This document shows positions 1 through 9,043 of a DNA stretch of 64,000 nucleotides, one piece after another; position 1 is the first letter of the stretch, and each line of letters opens with the position of its first letter. Position numbers and translations under genes: made by a program. The notes beneath the pieces were generated by a model that ran no database searches, was not told the origin of the DNA, and was given only the letters and a program-made list of their open reading frames with translations. The stretch is from Virgibacillus necropolis (GTDB lineage Bacteria > Bacillota > Bacilli > Bacillales > Amphibacillaceae): assembly GCF_002224365.1 (NCBI RefSeq), contig NZ_CP022437.1, positions 1,550,001 through 1,614,000 of the forward strand, written 5' to 3'.

Positions 1-65
1 CATTTTTAGGCTACTTTCATAAAGTATTGTGATAATACCTATCCTCAATAAAGGGAGGTTTCTTT

Positions 66-593
66 ATGACTACTTTACCGGCTGTAGACTTAGGAATAAT
101 GGCGGAACATTTATCCGCACACAAAGGAGTAATTAATAAATTAGAAGTATATCAAGCTAACGTAACAAACACCGTTTTGAAAGATATAATCATTTTGCAA
201 ACCAATATGATGCGTGCACATGTCAGGATAATGTTGGCTTTTATAAATCCAGATGATAGCGGCTATATTGAAGTTCCAGATTTAAACGATTACTTGAGGA
301 CTAATAATCATAAAGGTATGAAAGAGCAAGGTTCTAATGTAAATAATCAATGGATTGCCTTAGAGGCACATACCACCGCTAAATGTATGTCGAATGAAAA
401 TTATTTCTCTGCTTTAATGATGAAAGATCAGAATGTAAGAAATGCACATGTTGAAATGGCCTTGCAACAACTAGCGGTGCAAGAAAAGTATGCAGCATTC
501 ATTCAAGAAAAAGGTTGGACATTCGTTCCACATGTTTCTGCTCACGATCAAGTTAATACGTATCAATATTTTCAACATATGTTAGAACAATGA
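66..593 (+). CDS. CotF-like spore coat protein
   Basis: A 175-residue soluble, mostly helical protein with no signal peptide, resembling the CotF-type spore coat family of ferritin-like helical bundles. The N-terminal half is rich in His and Met (AEHLSAHKGVINKLEV, NMMRAHVRIML). The C-terminal half has a second helical unit (RNAHVEMALQQLAVQEKYAAF) and an aromatic tail with Tyr-Gln-Tyr-Phe, usual for coat proteins. The ATG follows a good AAAGGGAGG ribosome site. The gene stands alone and ends at a terminator before the lia operon. Assignment to the family is by pattern recognition; its exact place in the coat is unknown. Confidence 0.7.
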   Translation: MTTLPAVDLGIMAEHLSAHKGVINKLEVYQANVTNTVLKDIIILQTNMMRAHVRIMLAFINPDDSGYIEVPDLNDYLRTNNHKGMKEQGSNVNNQWIALEAHTTAKCMSNENYFSALMMKDQNVRNAHVEMALQQLAVQEKYAAFIQEKGWTFVPHVSAHDQVNTYQYFQHMLEQ

Positions 594-606
594 AATCTTA
601 AATGAA

Positions 607-650
607 AATAGGTGTGGATTCCGTATTGAGAATCTGCGCCTATTTTTTAT
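607..650 (+). terminator. Rho-independent terminator after coat gene
   Basis: An imperfect stem of about 15 bp with G-U pairs (AATAGGTGTGGATTC against GAATCTGCGCCTATT) is followed by a T-run. It lies 13 bases after the coat protein stop codon and separates it from the lia operon. Confidence 0.8.
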
Positions 651-782
651 TGTCCAAATTTCACTCTCGTCTATATGAAAAGTACGTCTCAGGTCTTAGT
701 AAAAGATATGGCTAAGGCTCATTATACGAAATTCAAATAATCGGTATGATGAATATAAGATAGAAGGAAGGAGGCGGAACAA

Positions 783-1142
783 ATGAAGAAGTTTATGTTG
801 TTTATTGGAGGTTTGGTTGCTTTATTGATTCTACTTTCGATGCTCGGACCAATAATTTTACTAGGTGTTAGCGTCTGGTTGCTTTATGTCATCTTTAAGC
901 AATTTATCAAAAGCGATTCAACAGTTGGAAAAATCGGTTGGGTTATTGCAGGCCTTGTTGTGATTAGTATCGGGCTTTCTAACATCTATGCTGTGATTGG
1001 TGTTGCTGCAGCAGTCGCGTTGTACTTAATTATCAAGAATTGGAAAAGCGATAAGCATGAATCACACGAACAAACAGTGGTAGAAGATGATCCGTTTAAA
1101 AATTTTGAGAGACAATGGGCGGAATTAAATAATTTAAAATGA
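783..1142 (+). CDS. liaI: LiaI-like small membrane anchor
   Basis: A 119-residue membrane protein, first gene of a LiaIHFSR module. It has hydrophobic segments at about 5-38 and 50-87, then a charged tail ending in EDDPFKNFERQWAELNNLK, comparable to the acidic/aromatic tail of B. subtilis LiaI. In that family LiaI recruits the PspA-like LiaH to the membrane during envelope stress. A strong GGAAGGAGG site precedes the ATG and liaH follows after 13 bases. Sequence identity to LiaI is low, so the call rests on topology plus position directly before liaH. Confidence 0.75.
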   Translation: MKKFMLFIGGLVALLILLSMLGPIILLGVSVWLLYVIFKQFIKSDSTVGKIGWVIAGLVVISIGLSNIYAVIGVAAAVALYLIIKNWKSDKHESHEQTVVEDDPFKNFERQWAELNNLK

Positions 1143-1155
1143 GGAGAGAAGTAAT

Positions 1156-1797
1156 ATGACAAACGTATTTACACGAATGAAGGACTCGATTTCAGCAGAT
1201 CTTCACAATATGATGGATCAAAAAGAACAAAAGAATCCGATAGCTGCATTAAATCAATATCTACGTCAAAGTGAGCAAGAAAAGGAAAAAGTGAGAAAGC
1301 TTGTAGAACGTCAATATCGATTGAAAGATGAATTCACTAGAGAATATCATAAAGCACAGGATCTTGCTGATAAACGTTTAAAGCAAGCTAATATTGCAGA
1401 AAAAGCAAACGAAAATGAAATGCGTGAATTTGCAATGAAAGAACACGAGGAATATCAATCAAGAGCGAATAGATTAAAAGCTTCTCGCGGAGAGTCTGTT
1501 GAGCAACTAGAGATGTTAGAACAAAAGTACGAAGAAATGAAATACAAACTAAAGGACATGCATTTACGCCGTATGGAGTTAATGGGACGTGAAAATGTAG
1601 CACATGCCAATCATCAAATAAATCGTGTTGTACAGGATTCTTCAGATAAACCAATAGCTCGATTTACCGAAATGGAGCGCTATATTGAAGACCTAGAGTT
1701 TAAAGTGAATAGTTCTTACTATCGAAACACGTTTGACAGTAGGATCGAGAAGCTTGAAAAAGAAATGAACACAAAGGAAACAGCTGACACAAACTAA
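1156..1797 (+). CDS. liaH: LiaH, PspA/IM30-family protein
   Basis: A 213-residue, almost wholly helical, charged protein of the PspA/IM30 family. The start (TNVFTRMKDSISADLHNMMD) is the usual amphipathic PspA helix, followed by the long coiled coil EYHKAQDLADKRLKQANIAE and onward. LiaH forms large rings that protect the membrane during cell-envelope antibiotic stress. The length is close to that of B. subtilis LiaH. It is preceded by a GAGGAGAG ribosome site and followed by a hairpin with a short T-run, which may make liaIH more abundant than the downstream liaFSR. Confidence 0.9.
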   Translation: MTNVFTRMKDSISADLHNMMDQKEQKNPIAALNQYLRQSEQEKEKVRKLVERQYRLKDEFTREYHKAQDLADKRLKQANIAEKANENEMREFAMKEHEEYQSRANRLKASRGESVEQLEMLEQKYEEMKYKLKDMHLRRMELMGRENVAHANHQINRVVQDSSDKPIARFTEMERYIEDLEFKVNSSYYRNTFDSRIEKLEKEMNTKETADTN

Positions 1798-1828
1798 GAT
1801 TTTGCATATGCAGCTTTTGATGAAAAAA

Positions 1829-1868
1829 TGATATACTAAAGCAGGCGCAGTACGCTGCGTCTTTTTAT
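1829..1868 (+). terminator. Attenuating hairpin, possible extended -10 promoter
   Basis: A 7-bp GC-rich stem (GGCGCAG against CTGCGTC) with a four-base loop is followed by TTTTTATT, between liaH and liaF. Just before it, TGATATACT reads as an extended -10 element without a recognisable -35. The likely role is partial termination that uncouples liaIH from liaFSR levels, perhaps with weak constitutive transcription of liaFSR. The promoter part is inference only. Confidence 0.55.
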
Positions 1869-1893
1869 TACATAAACAAAAGGGGGTCACCAT

Positions 1894-2625
1894 ATGTTTC
1901 AGCGATTATCAACAGATACATTAAACTGGATATTAATTATTGGGGTGATCCTCTTTATTATAGAAATAACTTTTTTTGGCGGAGGCATGATCATATCTGC
2001 CTTGTTTTTTGGTTTATTTATATATGTAGGTTGGAAAAGATTTTATAGACTATGGGGGAAAGTTTTCTTCTGGATCGGGATTATTGGTCTTGCGTTTGCT
2101 ATTTTTAATATGATAGCTATTCGATTTCTTGTTCTAGCAGGTATCCTGTTATTCATTGTCAATTATTCTAAGTCTAAAAAAGAACCTAATTATATTCAGC
2201 CTAGTATTACCTCACAAGAGGATGGTAGTCAAGAAACAATCATCAAAACGAAAGCCTTATTTAATCATAAAGTATTTGGAGACCAAGAAACGGCTGACCA
2301 AGCGTATCAATGGCACGATATCAATATACATGGAGTTTTTGGTGACAGAAACATAGACCTAAGCAATACCGTTTTACAAGATGAAACGGCTGTTATCTCA
2401 ATTCGTCATCTTGTTGGTAATATTGCAATTTATATTCCGTATGAAGTAGAAGTTAGCATACATCATAGTTCGGTATTTGGTCGAGCGCATATTTTCGGAT
2501 TACATCACCAGAAATTAATGAATCAATCCCTGTTATATAGAACAGAGAAGTATGAATCTACTTATCCTCGAGTCAAAATTATTACGTCTTTACTATCTGG
2601 AGACATCGAGGTGAAGCGGATATGA
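1894..2625 (+). CDS. liaF: LiaF, inhibitor of the LiaRS system
   Basis: A 243-residue protein with several hydrophobic segments in its first 95 residues and a cytoplasmic C-terminal domain typical of LiaF (KALFNHKVFGDQ, HDINIHGVFGDRNIDLSNTV, and IPYEVEVSIHHSSVFG). In Bacillus it holds the LiaS kinase inactive until cell-wall stress. AGGGGG lies before the ATG. The stop codon overlaps the liaS start in an ATGA arrangement, so the two are probably translationally coupled. No liaG gene lies between liaH and liaF, unlike the B. subtilis liaIHGFSR order. Confidence 0.9.
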   Translation: MFQRLSTDTLNWILIIGVILFIIEITFFGGGMIISALFFGLFIYVGWKRFYRLWGKVFFWIGIIGLAFAIFNMIAIRFLVLAGILLFIVNYSKSKKEPNYIQPSITSQEDGSQETIIKTKALFNHKVFGDQETADQAYQWHDINIHGVFGDRNIDLSNTVLQDETAVISIRHLVGNIAIYIPYEVEVSIHHSSVFGRAHIFGLHHQKLMNQSLLYRTEKYESTYPRVKIITSLLSGDIEVKRI

Positions 2626-3665
2626 ATATAATGATGCGTCACGTTATCACAGCGGTTTTATTCAGTGTATTTATATCATTTATGGTGATTGGTGTAACAC
2701 TGATTACCTTCCCTTTAGATAGTTGGTCATTACTTATAAATCAGGAAATTGCGAATGTTCCTTATTTATTGCTGGTTTTTATTATCCCCGTTGTTGCTGG
2801 GTTTATAATAGGCGTATCAACAGGATTGTATTGGCGGCAACGACTCCATCGAATTGACAGGCAGTTAGACGAATTAGTGAAAGGTCAAAGATTAACAACG
2901 GAAGACGAACCTCATAAAGAATTAAACACAATTCAACAACGGATGGAACAGGTTCAAGAAAAATTCAGGCTACAAGCGGAACATTCCCAGCGAATGGTGA
3001 CAGAACGAGCAAATGAACGGGAAAAAAGTCTCCAGGAAGTAGTTGTGCAGGAAAGAAATCGCCTGGCGAGAGAATTACACGATTCTGTTAGTCAACAATT
3101 ATTTGCAGCATCCATGATGATGTCAGCAATCAATGAAAGTGATTCACCAGATATTGAGACAGGTAAGCAACAGCTTCGGATGGTGGAAAAGATGATCCAT
3201 CAATCCCAATTAGAAATGAGAGCTTTATTACTTCATCTCAGACCTGTTGCATTAAAAGGTAAATCGCTACAAGAAGGCGCTGAAGAATTACTGCTTGAAT
3301 TAAGACAAAAGGTTCCAATGGAGATTGTCTGGAAAATAGAACAATTCACCGTTGAAAAAGGAATTGAAGATCAGTTATTTCGAATTCTACAAGAGTCCGT
3401 ATCCAATACATTACGGCATGCTAAAGCCACGACTTTGGAAGCATTATTAATTGAACGAGATGATACAGTTATTTTACGAATAGTGGATAATGGTATAGGA
3501 TTTGATGTCGAAAAGGTGCGAACGAGTTCATATGGAGTGCAAAATATGACAGAAAGAGCGAGTGAAGTTGGTGGAACCTGTAAAATCATCAGTTTACCAA
3601 ATGAGGGAACACGAGTAGAAGTAAAAATTCCACGCTTAAAAAAAGAAGGGGAAAACAATGATTAA
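2622..3665 (+). CDS. liaS: LiaS sensor histidine kinase
   Basis: A 347-residue NarL-partner (HPK7-type) histidine kinase. It has two transmembrane helices at about 5-29 and 45-68 enclosing a very short extracellular loop, as in intramembrane-sensing kinases. A HAMP-like coiled coil follows, then the HisKA_3 box [17 protein letters not shown] carrying the phosphorylated His. The HATPase_c domain shows [16 protein letters not shown] and DNGIGF. It overlaps liaF by four bases and liaR by eight. It senses lipid II-cycle disturbance together with LiaF. Confidence 0.93.
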   Translation: MNIMMRHVITAVLFSVFISFMVIGVTLITFPLDSWSLLINQEIANVPYLLLVFIIPVVAGFIIGVSTGLYWRQRLHRIDRQLDELVKGQRLTTEDEPHKELNTIQQRMEQVQEKFRLQAEHSQRMVTERANEREKSLQEVVVQERNRLARELHDSVSQQLFAASMMMSAINESDSPDIETGKQQLRMVEKMIHQSQLEMRALLLHLRPVALKGKSLQEGAEELLLELRQKVPMEIVWKIEQFTVEKGIEDQLFRILQESVSNTLRHAKATTLEALLIERDDTVILRIVDNGIGFDVEKVRTSSYGVQNMTERASEVGGTCKIISLPNEGTRVEVKIPRLKKEGENND

Positions 3666-4290
3666 AGTGTTATTTGCGGATGATCATGAAATGGTTAGAA
3701 TTGGGGTTACATCGTATTTATCATCACAAGCTGATATTGAGGTGGTGGCAGAAGCGGATGATGGTGGTGAGGCAGTTGAAATGGCGCTGGATTTGAGACC
3801 TGATGTCATTTTAATGGATCTTGTTATGAAGGAAATGGACGGTATTGAAGCGACAAAACAAATAATTGAACAATGGCCAGAAGCAAAGGTTATTATTGTT
3901 ACAAGCTTTCTCGATGATGAAAAGGTCTATCCGGCTCTTGAAGCAGGAGCAACTAGCTATATGTTAAAAACGTCAAAAGCAAGTGAAATTGCTAAAGCAA
4001 TACGCTCCACTTTTGGCGGACAGTCTATTCTAGAGCCAGAGGTAACTGGCAAAATAATGAACCGAATGCGAACTAAACCAGTGGATCAACTACATGAACA
4101 ACTGACCAGTAGAGAAATGGAAATTCTACTGTTAATAGCACAAGGAAAAACAAATCAAGAAATTGCTGATTTATTATTCATCGCGTTGAAAACAGTAAAA
4201 GTACATGTCAGTAATATACTAGGCAAACTTGAGGTTCAAGATCGTACCCAGGCAGTCATTTATGCGTTTAAGCATGATTTAGTGAAATAG
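3658..4290 (+). CDS. liaR: LiaR response regulator
   Basis: A 210-residue NarL/FixJ-type regulator. The receiver domain has the acidic pair ADDHE and the phosphoacceptor Asp in [14 protein letters not shown]. The C-terminal LuxR-type helix-turn-helix reads [22 protein letters not shown] and onward to [14 protein letters not shown]. It is last in the lia operon, overlaps liaS, and is closed by a clear terminator. The expected target is the promoter before liaI, but no convincing LiaR box could be fixed by eye there. Confidence 0.93.
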   Translation: MIKVLFADDHEMVRIGVTSYLSSQADIEVVAEADDGGEAVEMALDLRPDVILMDLVMKEMDGIEATKQIIEQWPEAKVIIVTSFLDDEKVYPALEAGATSYMLKTSKASEIAKAIRSTFGGQSILEPEVTGKIMNRMRTKPVDQLHEQLTSREMEILLLIAQGKTNQEIADLLFIALKTVKVHVSNILGKLEVQDRTQAVIYAFKHDLVK

Positions 4291-4291
4291 T

Positions 4292-4336
4292 AAAAAGTTC
4301 AGATCGAATATCGATTTGAACTTTTTAATTTTTTTG
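4292..4336 (+). terminator. Terminator of the lia operon
   Basis: A perfect-to-near-perfect stem AAAAAGTTCAGATCG against CGATTTGAACTTTTT, followed by AATTTTTTTG, directly after the liaR stop codon. Confidence 0.85.
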
Positions 4337-4426
4337 AAAAAAGGGTTGCATTTTTGGAATTAATCACATAGACTGTTTTATAACAACAAGTAAAAAACTT
4401 AACTGTTATATATAAGGAGGGATGAT

Positions 4427-4522
4427 ATGAAAAACATAAAATGTCAACAATGTGGGGAAAAGATTGATGAAAAAAATTATATGCTAGAGTGTGAATATTG
4501 TCTATCAAAGAAGGAGGAGTAA
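4427..4522 (+). CDS. Tiny CxxC zinc-ribbon-like protein
   Basis: An ORF of 31 codons. The protein carries two Cys pairs, KCQQCGEKID and ECEYCLSKKEE, spaced as in a minimal zinc ribbon. Its layout resembles the small YhfH family of Bacillus (CxxCGKEI..CxxC), though it is shorter at the N-terminus. AAGGAGGG ends five bases before the ATG, an excellent ribosome site, which is the main reason to believe it is translated. It sits alone between the lia terminator and aceA. Function is unknown; zinc binding is inferred from the Cys spacing. Confidence 0.55.
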   Translation: MKNIKCQQCGEKIDEKNYMLECEYCLSKKEE

Positions 4523-4596
4523 TTTTTTTTATTAACTCTGTACCATAACACGATTATTATAAAATAATTGTGTTACAACAATAATGGGGGTTTTCT

Positions 4597-4704
4597 ATGG
4601 TTACTTTGCTCAAAAAGATTGATGATAATGGAGTACTAAGAAGAAACGTTTACCGAGTTTTTAACTATTCCGGTATATCTATTAATTTAAGGGGGAAAAA
4701 ATAA
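4597..4704 (+). CDS. Possible 35-aa leader ORF coupled to aceA
   Basis: An ORF of 35 codons beginning [20 protein letters not shown], preceded by ATGGGGG. Its TAA overlaps the first base of the aceA ATG (TAATG). Its last codons (AGG GGG AAA AAA) form the ribosome site of aceA. The stop/start overlap would allow translational coupling. It has no recognisable homologue and may be a chance ORF in a 5' leader. Confidence 0.25.
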   Translation: MVTLLKKIDDNGVLRRNVYRVFNYSGISINLRGKK

Positions 4705-5984
4705 TGGAGCAAAATCGTGAAAGTAATTTAAAAGAAGAATGGGAAAATGATTTACGGTGGGTAGGAGTTGAGCGGCCATATACAGCAGAAGAAGTTATTA
4801 GGCTTCGGGGTTCAATTGATATCGAGCACACGCTAGCTAGGAAAGGTTCAGAAAAACTGTGGAATCTAATAAACAAAGAGGATGAGTATGTTAACGCACT
4901 TGGTGCTTTAACAGGAAATCAAGCTGTTCAACAAGTGAAGGCAGGACTTAAGGCAATTTACTTAAGCGGTTGGCAAGTTGCCGCAGATGCAAATATGGCA
5001 GGTCAGATGTATCCTGATCAGAGTCTTTATCCAGTTAATAGTGTTCCACAAGTTGTGAAGCGGATTAATCAAGCACTACAACGTGCTGATCAAATACACT
5101 TTGCTGAAGGAAATACAGAAACGGACTGGTTTGCCCCTATTATTGCGGATGCTGAGGCTGGATTCGGTGGCCAATTAAATGTATTTGAGTTAATGAAATC
5201 AATGATAGAATCAGGTGCAGCAGCCGTGCATTTTGAAGATCAATTATCTTCAGAAAAAAAGTGTGGCCACCTTGGCGGGAAAGTATTATTACCAACCCAA
5301 ACAGCGGTTAGAAACTTGATTGCTGCCCGATTTGCGGCGGATGTAATGGGAACACCAACACTTGTCATCGCACGAACAGATGCAAATGCAGCAGATTTAA
5401 TCACAAGTGATTTTGACCCACAAGATGGTAAGTTTATAACAGGGGAACGTACACCAGAAGGATTTTTCAAAACAAAAGCAGGAATTGACCAGGCAATTGC
5501 TCGTGGCTTAGCATATGCGCCATATGCAGATTTAATTTGGTGTGAAACATCTGAACCAAATATAAAGGAAGCACAACAATTTGCTGATGCAATTCATGAA
5601 AAGTATCCAAATCAGTTATTGGCGTATAATTGTTCTCCGTCATTTAATTGGAAAGGTAAACTTTCTGACGAGGAAATTGCAAGCTATCAGGATGAGTTGA
5701 GTGAAATGGGATACAAGTTCCAGTTTGTTACACTAGCAGGATTTCATGCCCTGAACCATAGTATGTTTGAACTCGCTCGGAGGTATAAGGACGAGGGCAT
5801 GGCAGCCTATTCAGAATTACAACAAGCTGAATTTGCAAGTGAAAAACATGGGTATAGCGCAACACGCCATCAACGTGAAGTTGGAACAGGTTACTTTGAT
5901 GAAGTAGCGCAGGTTATTTCAGGTGGTACATCATCTACTATAGCCTTAAAAGGTTCAACAGAAACGGAACAATTTACGAGATAA
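4704..5984 (+). CDS. aceA: Isocitrate lyase
   Basis: A 426-residue isocitrate lyase that splits isocitrate to glyoxylate and succinate, the first step of the glyoxylate shunt. The catalytic loop [11 protein letters not shown] (Cys about 187) is intact, as are [18 protein letters not shown], the metal-binding [10 protein letters not shown], and [11 protein letters not shown]. Length matches bacterial AceA. AGGGGG precedes the ATG. Malate synthase is not in the window. The enzyme is needed for growth on acetyl-CoA units such as those released by the fadNAE system at 20-25.6 kb. No terminator is obvious in the 200 bases after it. Confidence 0.96.
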   Translation: MEQNRESNLKEEWENDLRWVGVERPYTAEEVIRLRGSIDIEHTLARKGSEKLWNLINKEDEYVNALGALTGNQAVQQVKAGLKAIYLSGWQVAADANMAGQMYPDQSLYPVNSVPQVVKRINQALQRADQIHFAEGNTETDWFAPIIADAEAGFGGQLNVFELMKSMIESGAAAVHFEDQLSSEKKCGHLGGKVLLPTQTAVRNLIAARFAADVMGTPTLVIARTDANAADLITSDFDPQDGKFITGERTPEGFFKTKAGIDQAIARGLAYAPYADLIWCETSEPNIKEAQQFADAIHEKYPNQLLAYNCSPSFNWKGKLSDEEIASYQDELSEMGYKFQFVTLAGFHALNHSMFELARRYKDEGMAAYSELQQAEFASEKHGYSATRHQREVGTGYFDEVAQVISGGTSSTIALKGSTETEQFTR

Positions 5985-6193
5985 ACTACTCTAAACAGGG
6001 CTTGTATTAGCAGGTCCTGTTTTCTAGTTGTTATTAGGTGGTTTAATCAGCATCTTTTCTTGATTCATTGGGAGACTTATCACGGTTCATCAGCCACTTT
6101 ACCTTTTCATCAGTATTTCAAAAAAAGCGTGGAGTAAAAATATGAAGAATAGGGTAAAAGAAACGTATAAACTATTTTAGAGAGTATGAGTCG

Positions 6194-7144
6194 ATGATTA
6201 CGATACTGGCACAAAAACAAAATATAGAGCACGTTGAAGAAATTACGCTTGACGATCTTAATAACAATACATATGACTGGTACTGGGTTGACTTTGAGGA
6301 ACCGACTGAAAATGAAACAAAGCTTCTAGAGATCTATTTTCAGTTTCACCCTTTAGCGGTTGAGGATTGTATCCATGATCTACAACGTCCAAAGCTTGAT
6401 TATTATGAGGACCATACATTTTTTGTTATTCATTCGTTAGAAAAGCAATCATTAGCAAAGAAAGAAATAAATATTTTTATAGGCGATAACTTTATTGTTA
6501 CCTATCATAAACAGAAGTCATCCTATACGGAATCAGTGAAAAGTTTGTTCAAAAGAAAAAATAACAACGATTCATTTGATGAATATTACGTTTTCTATCA
6601 ATTGTTAGATTTTGTTGTAGATGAATATTTCCCTATCGTTTATGCAATTGAAGATCATATTAATGAGATTGAGGATAATACAAAAAAATTGTCGATGGAA
6701 AATTTATTGGAGCATTTATTCGATCGGCGTGGTGAACTATTAACACTTCGTCAAATGGTACATCCGATGCGAGATTTGTTGTACCGTATTTTGAATTCAC
6801 ATCATTTAGAAGGAGTTCAAGAACGAAAGGAATATTTCGCGGATATACATGACCATTTAATAAAAGTAGCAGATATGATTGCATCAAATCGGGAATTGAC
6901 ACAGGACATTAGAGATAGTTACTTGTCGTTAAACGCACATCAGACCAATCGAACGATGCAAGTACTTACTATTATTTCTGTAATATTCATGCCCTTAACA
7001 TTTATTGTAGGCATTTATGGTATGAACTTCACATTTATGCCAGAACTCGATGAGAAATATGGGTATTTTGTCATTTGGGTCATTATGCTTAGTATTTCCA
7101 TTGGAATGTACCTATGGTTCCGGAAAAAAGGATGGTTTGATTAA
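6194..7144 (+). CDS. corA: CorA-type magnesium/cobalt transporter
   Basis: A 316-residue CorA-family divalent cation channel. A large cytoplasmic N-terminal domain (HPLAVEDCIHDLQRPKLDYYEDH is the family signature region) leads into a long stalk helix. Two C-terminal membrane helices carry the diagnostic YGMNF (GMN) selectivity motif between them, followed by the periplasmic loop MPELDEKYGY. The protein ends in a short basic tail. The ribosome site before the ATG is weak (AGAGAG). It is monocistronic, with a terminator directly after it. Confidence 0.93.
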   Translation: MITILAQKQNIEHVEEITLDDLNNNTYDWYWVDFEEPTENETKLLEIYFQFHPLAVEDCIHDLQRPKLDYYEDHTFFVIHSLEKQSLAKKEINIFIGDNFIVTYHKQKSSYTESVKSLFKRKNNNDSFDEYYVFYQLLDFVVDEYFPIVYAIEDHINEIEDNTKKLSMENLLEHLFDRRGELLTLRQMVHPMRDLLYRILNSHHLEGVQERKEYFADIHDHLIKVADMIASNRELTQDIRDSYLSLNAHQTNRTMQVLTIISVIFMPLTFIVGIYGMNFTFMPELDEKYGYFVIWVIMLSISIGMYLWFRKKGWFD

Positions 7145-7145
7145 G

Positions 7146-7186
7146 AAAAAGCTTACCTATTTCAAAAGATGGGTAAGCTTTTTGGC
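7146..7186 (+). terminator. Terminator after corA
   Basis: The stem AAAAAGCTTACC against GGTAAGCTTTTT begins three bases after the corA stop codon. Confidence 0.85.
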
Positions 7187-7479
7187 ATATGTACCGTCTA
7201 AATCTAGCTCCAAATTACAATATTGATTAAATTACCCCTCTTTATACCCCATAATTTTTACAAAATATGTAATATAAGAGCGGATTTCATCATATTTGAA
7301 ATGTAATTGTAATATTTCTATTACATTCATGTCATTTTTGAATGATATACTACTAATTGCCTAAGAAAATAATAATAGATTACATAATTTAAAATTATAG
7401 AGCACCTTACATAATGAAATACATAGAGAGAAATAGACAGAATCATATGGTGTTATCTAGGGGAAGCGGGGAGTATTAA
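7187..7479. other. Long AT-rich leader before the NlpC/P60 gene
   Basis: About 290 bases without a gene. TATACT at 7346 is a possible -10 with a poor -35. Several TGTAAT and ATTACA words at 7270-7325 recall WalR-box half-sites, which control similar hydrolases in Bacillus, but their spacing does not match the WalR consensus. An AGCGGGGAG ribosome site ends the leader. Confidence 0.4.
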
Positions 7480-8829
7480 TTGAAAAAATCAATAATCACT
7501 CTAACTACTGTAGCTGTAGTTGGTTTAGGGAGCATGTTCGTAAATAATACAGTTCAAGCAGAAGCGACAGTGGATTTACAAAACAAGCAGTCCGAAATAC
7601 AAAGTAAACGCTCGGCTGTTCAAGCGAATCTATCAGAAGCAGAATCAAAAATAGTAGAAGTTATGGTAGATTTAAAGAAACTTAATAAAAAGATAGAACA
7701 AGTAGATCATGCATTAAAGCAAAACCAAGAAAAAATGAATGAAACAAAAAGTGAAATTGAAGATAAAAAAGCGGGAATAAAAGCATTAGAAGATGAGATT
7801 AAGGATTTAGAAAAAGAAATTGAAGCAAGATATGAGATTTTGAAGGAACGGATTGTATCCTATCAAAAAAGTGGCGGGGACATCGGGTATATGGATGTAA
7901 TTTTTGGCTCCAAAAGTTTTGGAGAATTAATTAGCCGCGTAACAGCAGTTAACAAAATTACAAATGCGGACGCTGAGTTAATGAAAGAACAGGAAAAAGC
8001 TAAAAATGAAGTAGAAGATAAACAAGAAAAAGTTGAGGGAAAATTGACAGCTCTGCAAGATATCAAAGTGGAACTTGAAGGTATGGAAGAAACAATTTTA
8101 GTCCAAAAAGAACAAAACGGTGAAGCAAAAGATGAGTTGAAGAACAAAAAACAAGATCTAGAAGTTATGAAAGATGAGTTAGAAATAAAAGATAGTTCAT
8201 TAGCAGTAATTGAAGCGGAAGTTAATCAAAATATTGCACAAAAAAACATAGAGCGTGAACGTGCAACTGCTGCAGCTGAAGAGGAAACAGAGACAGTTTC
8301 TTCTAACGATGATGATTCTAGTAATTTAGCTACACTTGGTAGTGAAAGTTCGGATGCTTCATCTAATAGCAATAGCGATGAAAAGTCTACTACTAGTAAA
8401 AGTTCAAATGATACTAAAAAGCAAGAAGCTAAATCAAGTACTTCAGTTGCTAAAGCTCCAGGTGGTGGAATAGCTACTGCAATAAATGCTGGATATCCAC
8501 ATCTTGGTACGCCATATGTATGGAATGGTGAAAGTCCAAGTGGGTTTGATTGTTCTGGATTTATAGCTTGGGCATTTAGACAAGGTGGAATCTCACTTCC
8601 ATCAAGTACGTCAGCACTCCAAAATGTTGGTCAGAAAGTTTCATATAGTGATATACAACCTGGAGATTTAGTATTCTTTAACACGTATAAAACCAATGGT
8701 CATATAGGAATTTACGTGGGTGGAGGCAAGTTTATTGGCGCACAAAACTCAACTGGTTTAGCAGTTGCAGACATGACTAGTGGTTATTGGGATAGCAAAT
8801 TTGCTGGACATGTTCGTCGCGTAAGATAA
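7480..8829 (+). CDS. Secreted NlpC/P60 peptidoglycan hydrolase with coiled coil
   Basis: A 449-residue exported cell-wall hydrolase starting at TTG behind GGGGAG. A signal peptide (KKSIITLTTVAVVGLGSMF..VQA, cleavage near residue 28) is followed by a long PcsB/CwlO-type coiled coil at about 30-265 and a Ser/Asn/Asp-rich linker at about 270-325. The C-terminal NlpC/P60 domain has the catalytic Cys in FDCSGFIAWAF, His in NGHIGIYVGG and Asn in GAQNS. It probably cleaves D-Glu-mDAP bonds like CwlO, which is regulated by FtsEX in relatives. The unit is monocistronic and closed by a terminator. Confidence 0.92.
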   Translation: MKKSIITLTTVAVVGLGSMFVNNTVQAEATVDLQNKQSEIQSKRSAVQANLSEAESKIVEVMVDLKKLNKKIEQVDHALKQNQEKMNETKSEIEDKKAGIKALEDEIKDLEKEIEARYEILKERIVSYQKSGGDIGYMDVIFGSKSFGELISRVTAVNKITNADAELMKEQEKAKNEVEDKQEKVEGKLTALQDIKVELEGMEETILVQKEQNGEAKDELKNKKQDLEVMKDELEIKDSSLAVIEAEVNQNIAQKNIERERATAAAEEETETVSSNDDDSSNLATLGSESSDASSNSNSDEKSTTSKSSNDTKKQEAKSSTSVAKAPGGGIATAINAGYPHLGTPYVWNGESPSGFDCSGFIAWAFRQGGISLPSSTSALQNVGQKVSYSDIQPGDLVFFNTYKTNGHIGIYVGGGKFIGAQNSTGLAVADMTSGYWDSKFAGHVRRVR

Positions 8830-8839
8830 ATAATGATTC

Positions 8840-8876
8840 TGACCTATCTCTTTAAATGAGGTAGGTCATTTTTATT
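8840..8876 (+). terminator. Terminator after the hydrolase
   Basis: The stem TGACCTATCTC against GAGGTAGGTCA (one G-U pair), followed by TTTTTATTATT. Confidence 0.85.
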
Positions 8877-9043
8877 ATTCCCAAATAGTTAGTTGTTGAA
8901 ACCACTAAAACCAGTTACTACAGGATAGGTAAGTTTTTCGTTCATTACTAAAAGTAAAATGGTTTCTTTTAGTAAGTGATTACTGTATAATAATTCATAG
9001 CAATTCAATCTATAACAATGATATGAAAAAGGAGTTACTTTTT

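Noticed and set aside
668-720. Possible LiaR box before liaI (GTCTCAGGTCTTAGT)
   Set aside because: It resembles half-sites only loosely and is a direct rather than inverted arrangement; not strong enough to list.
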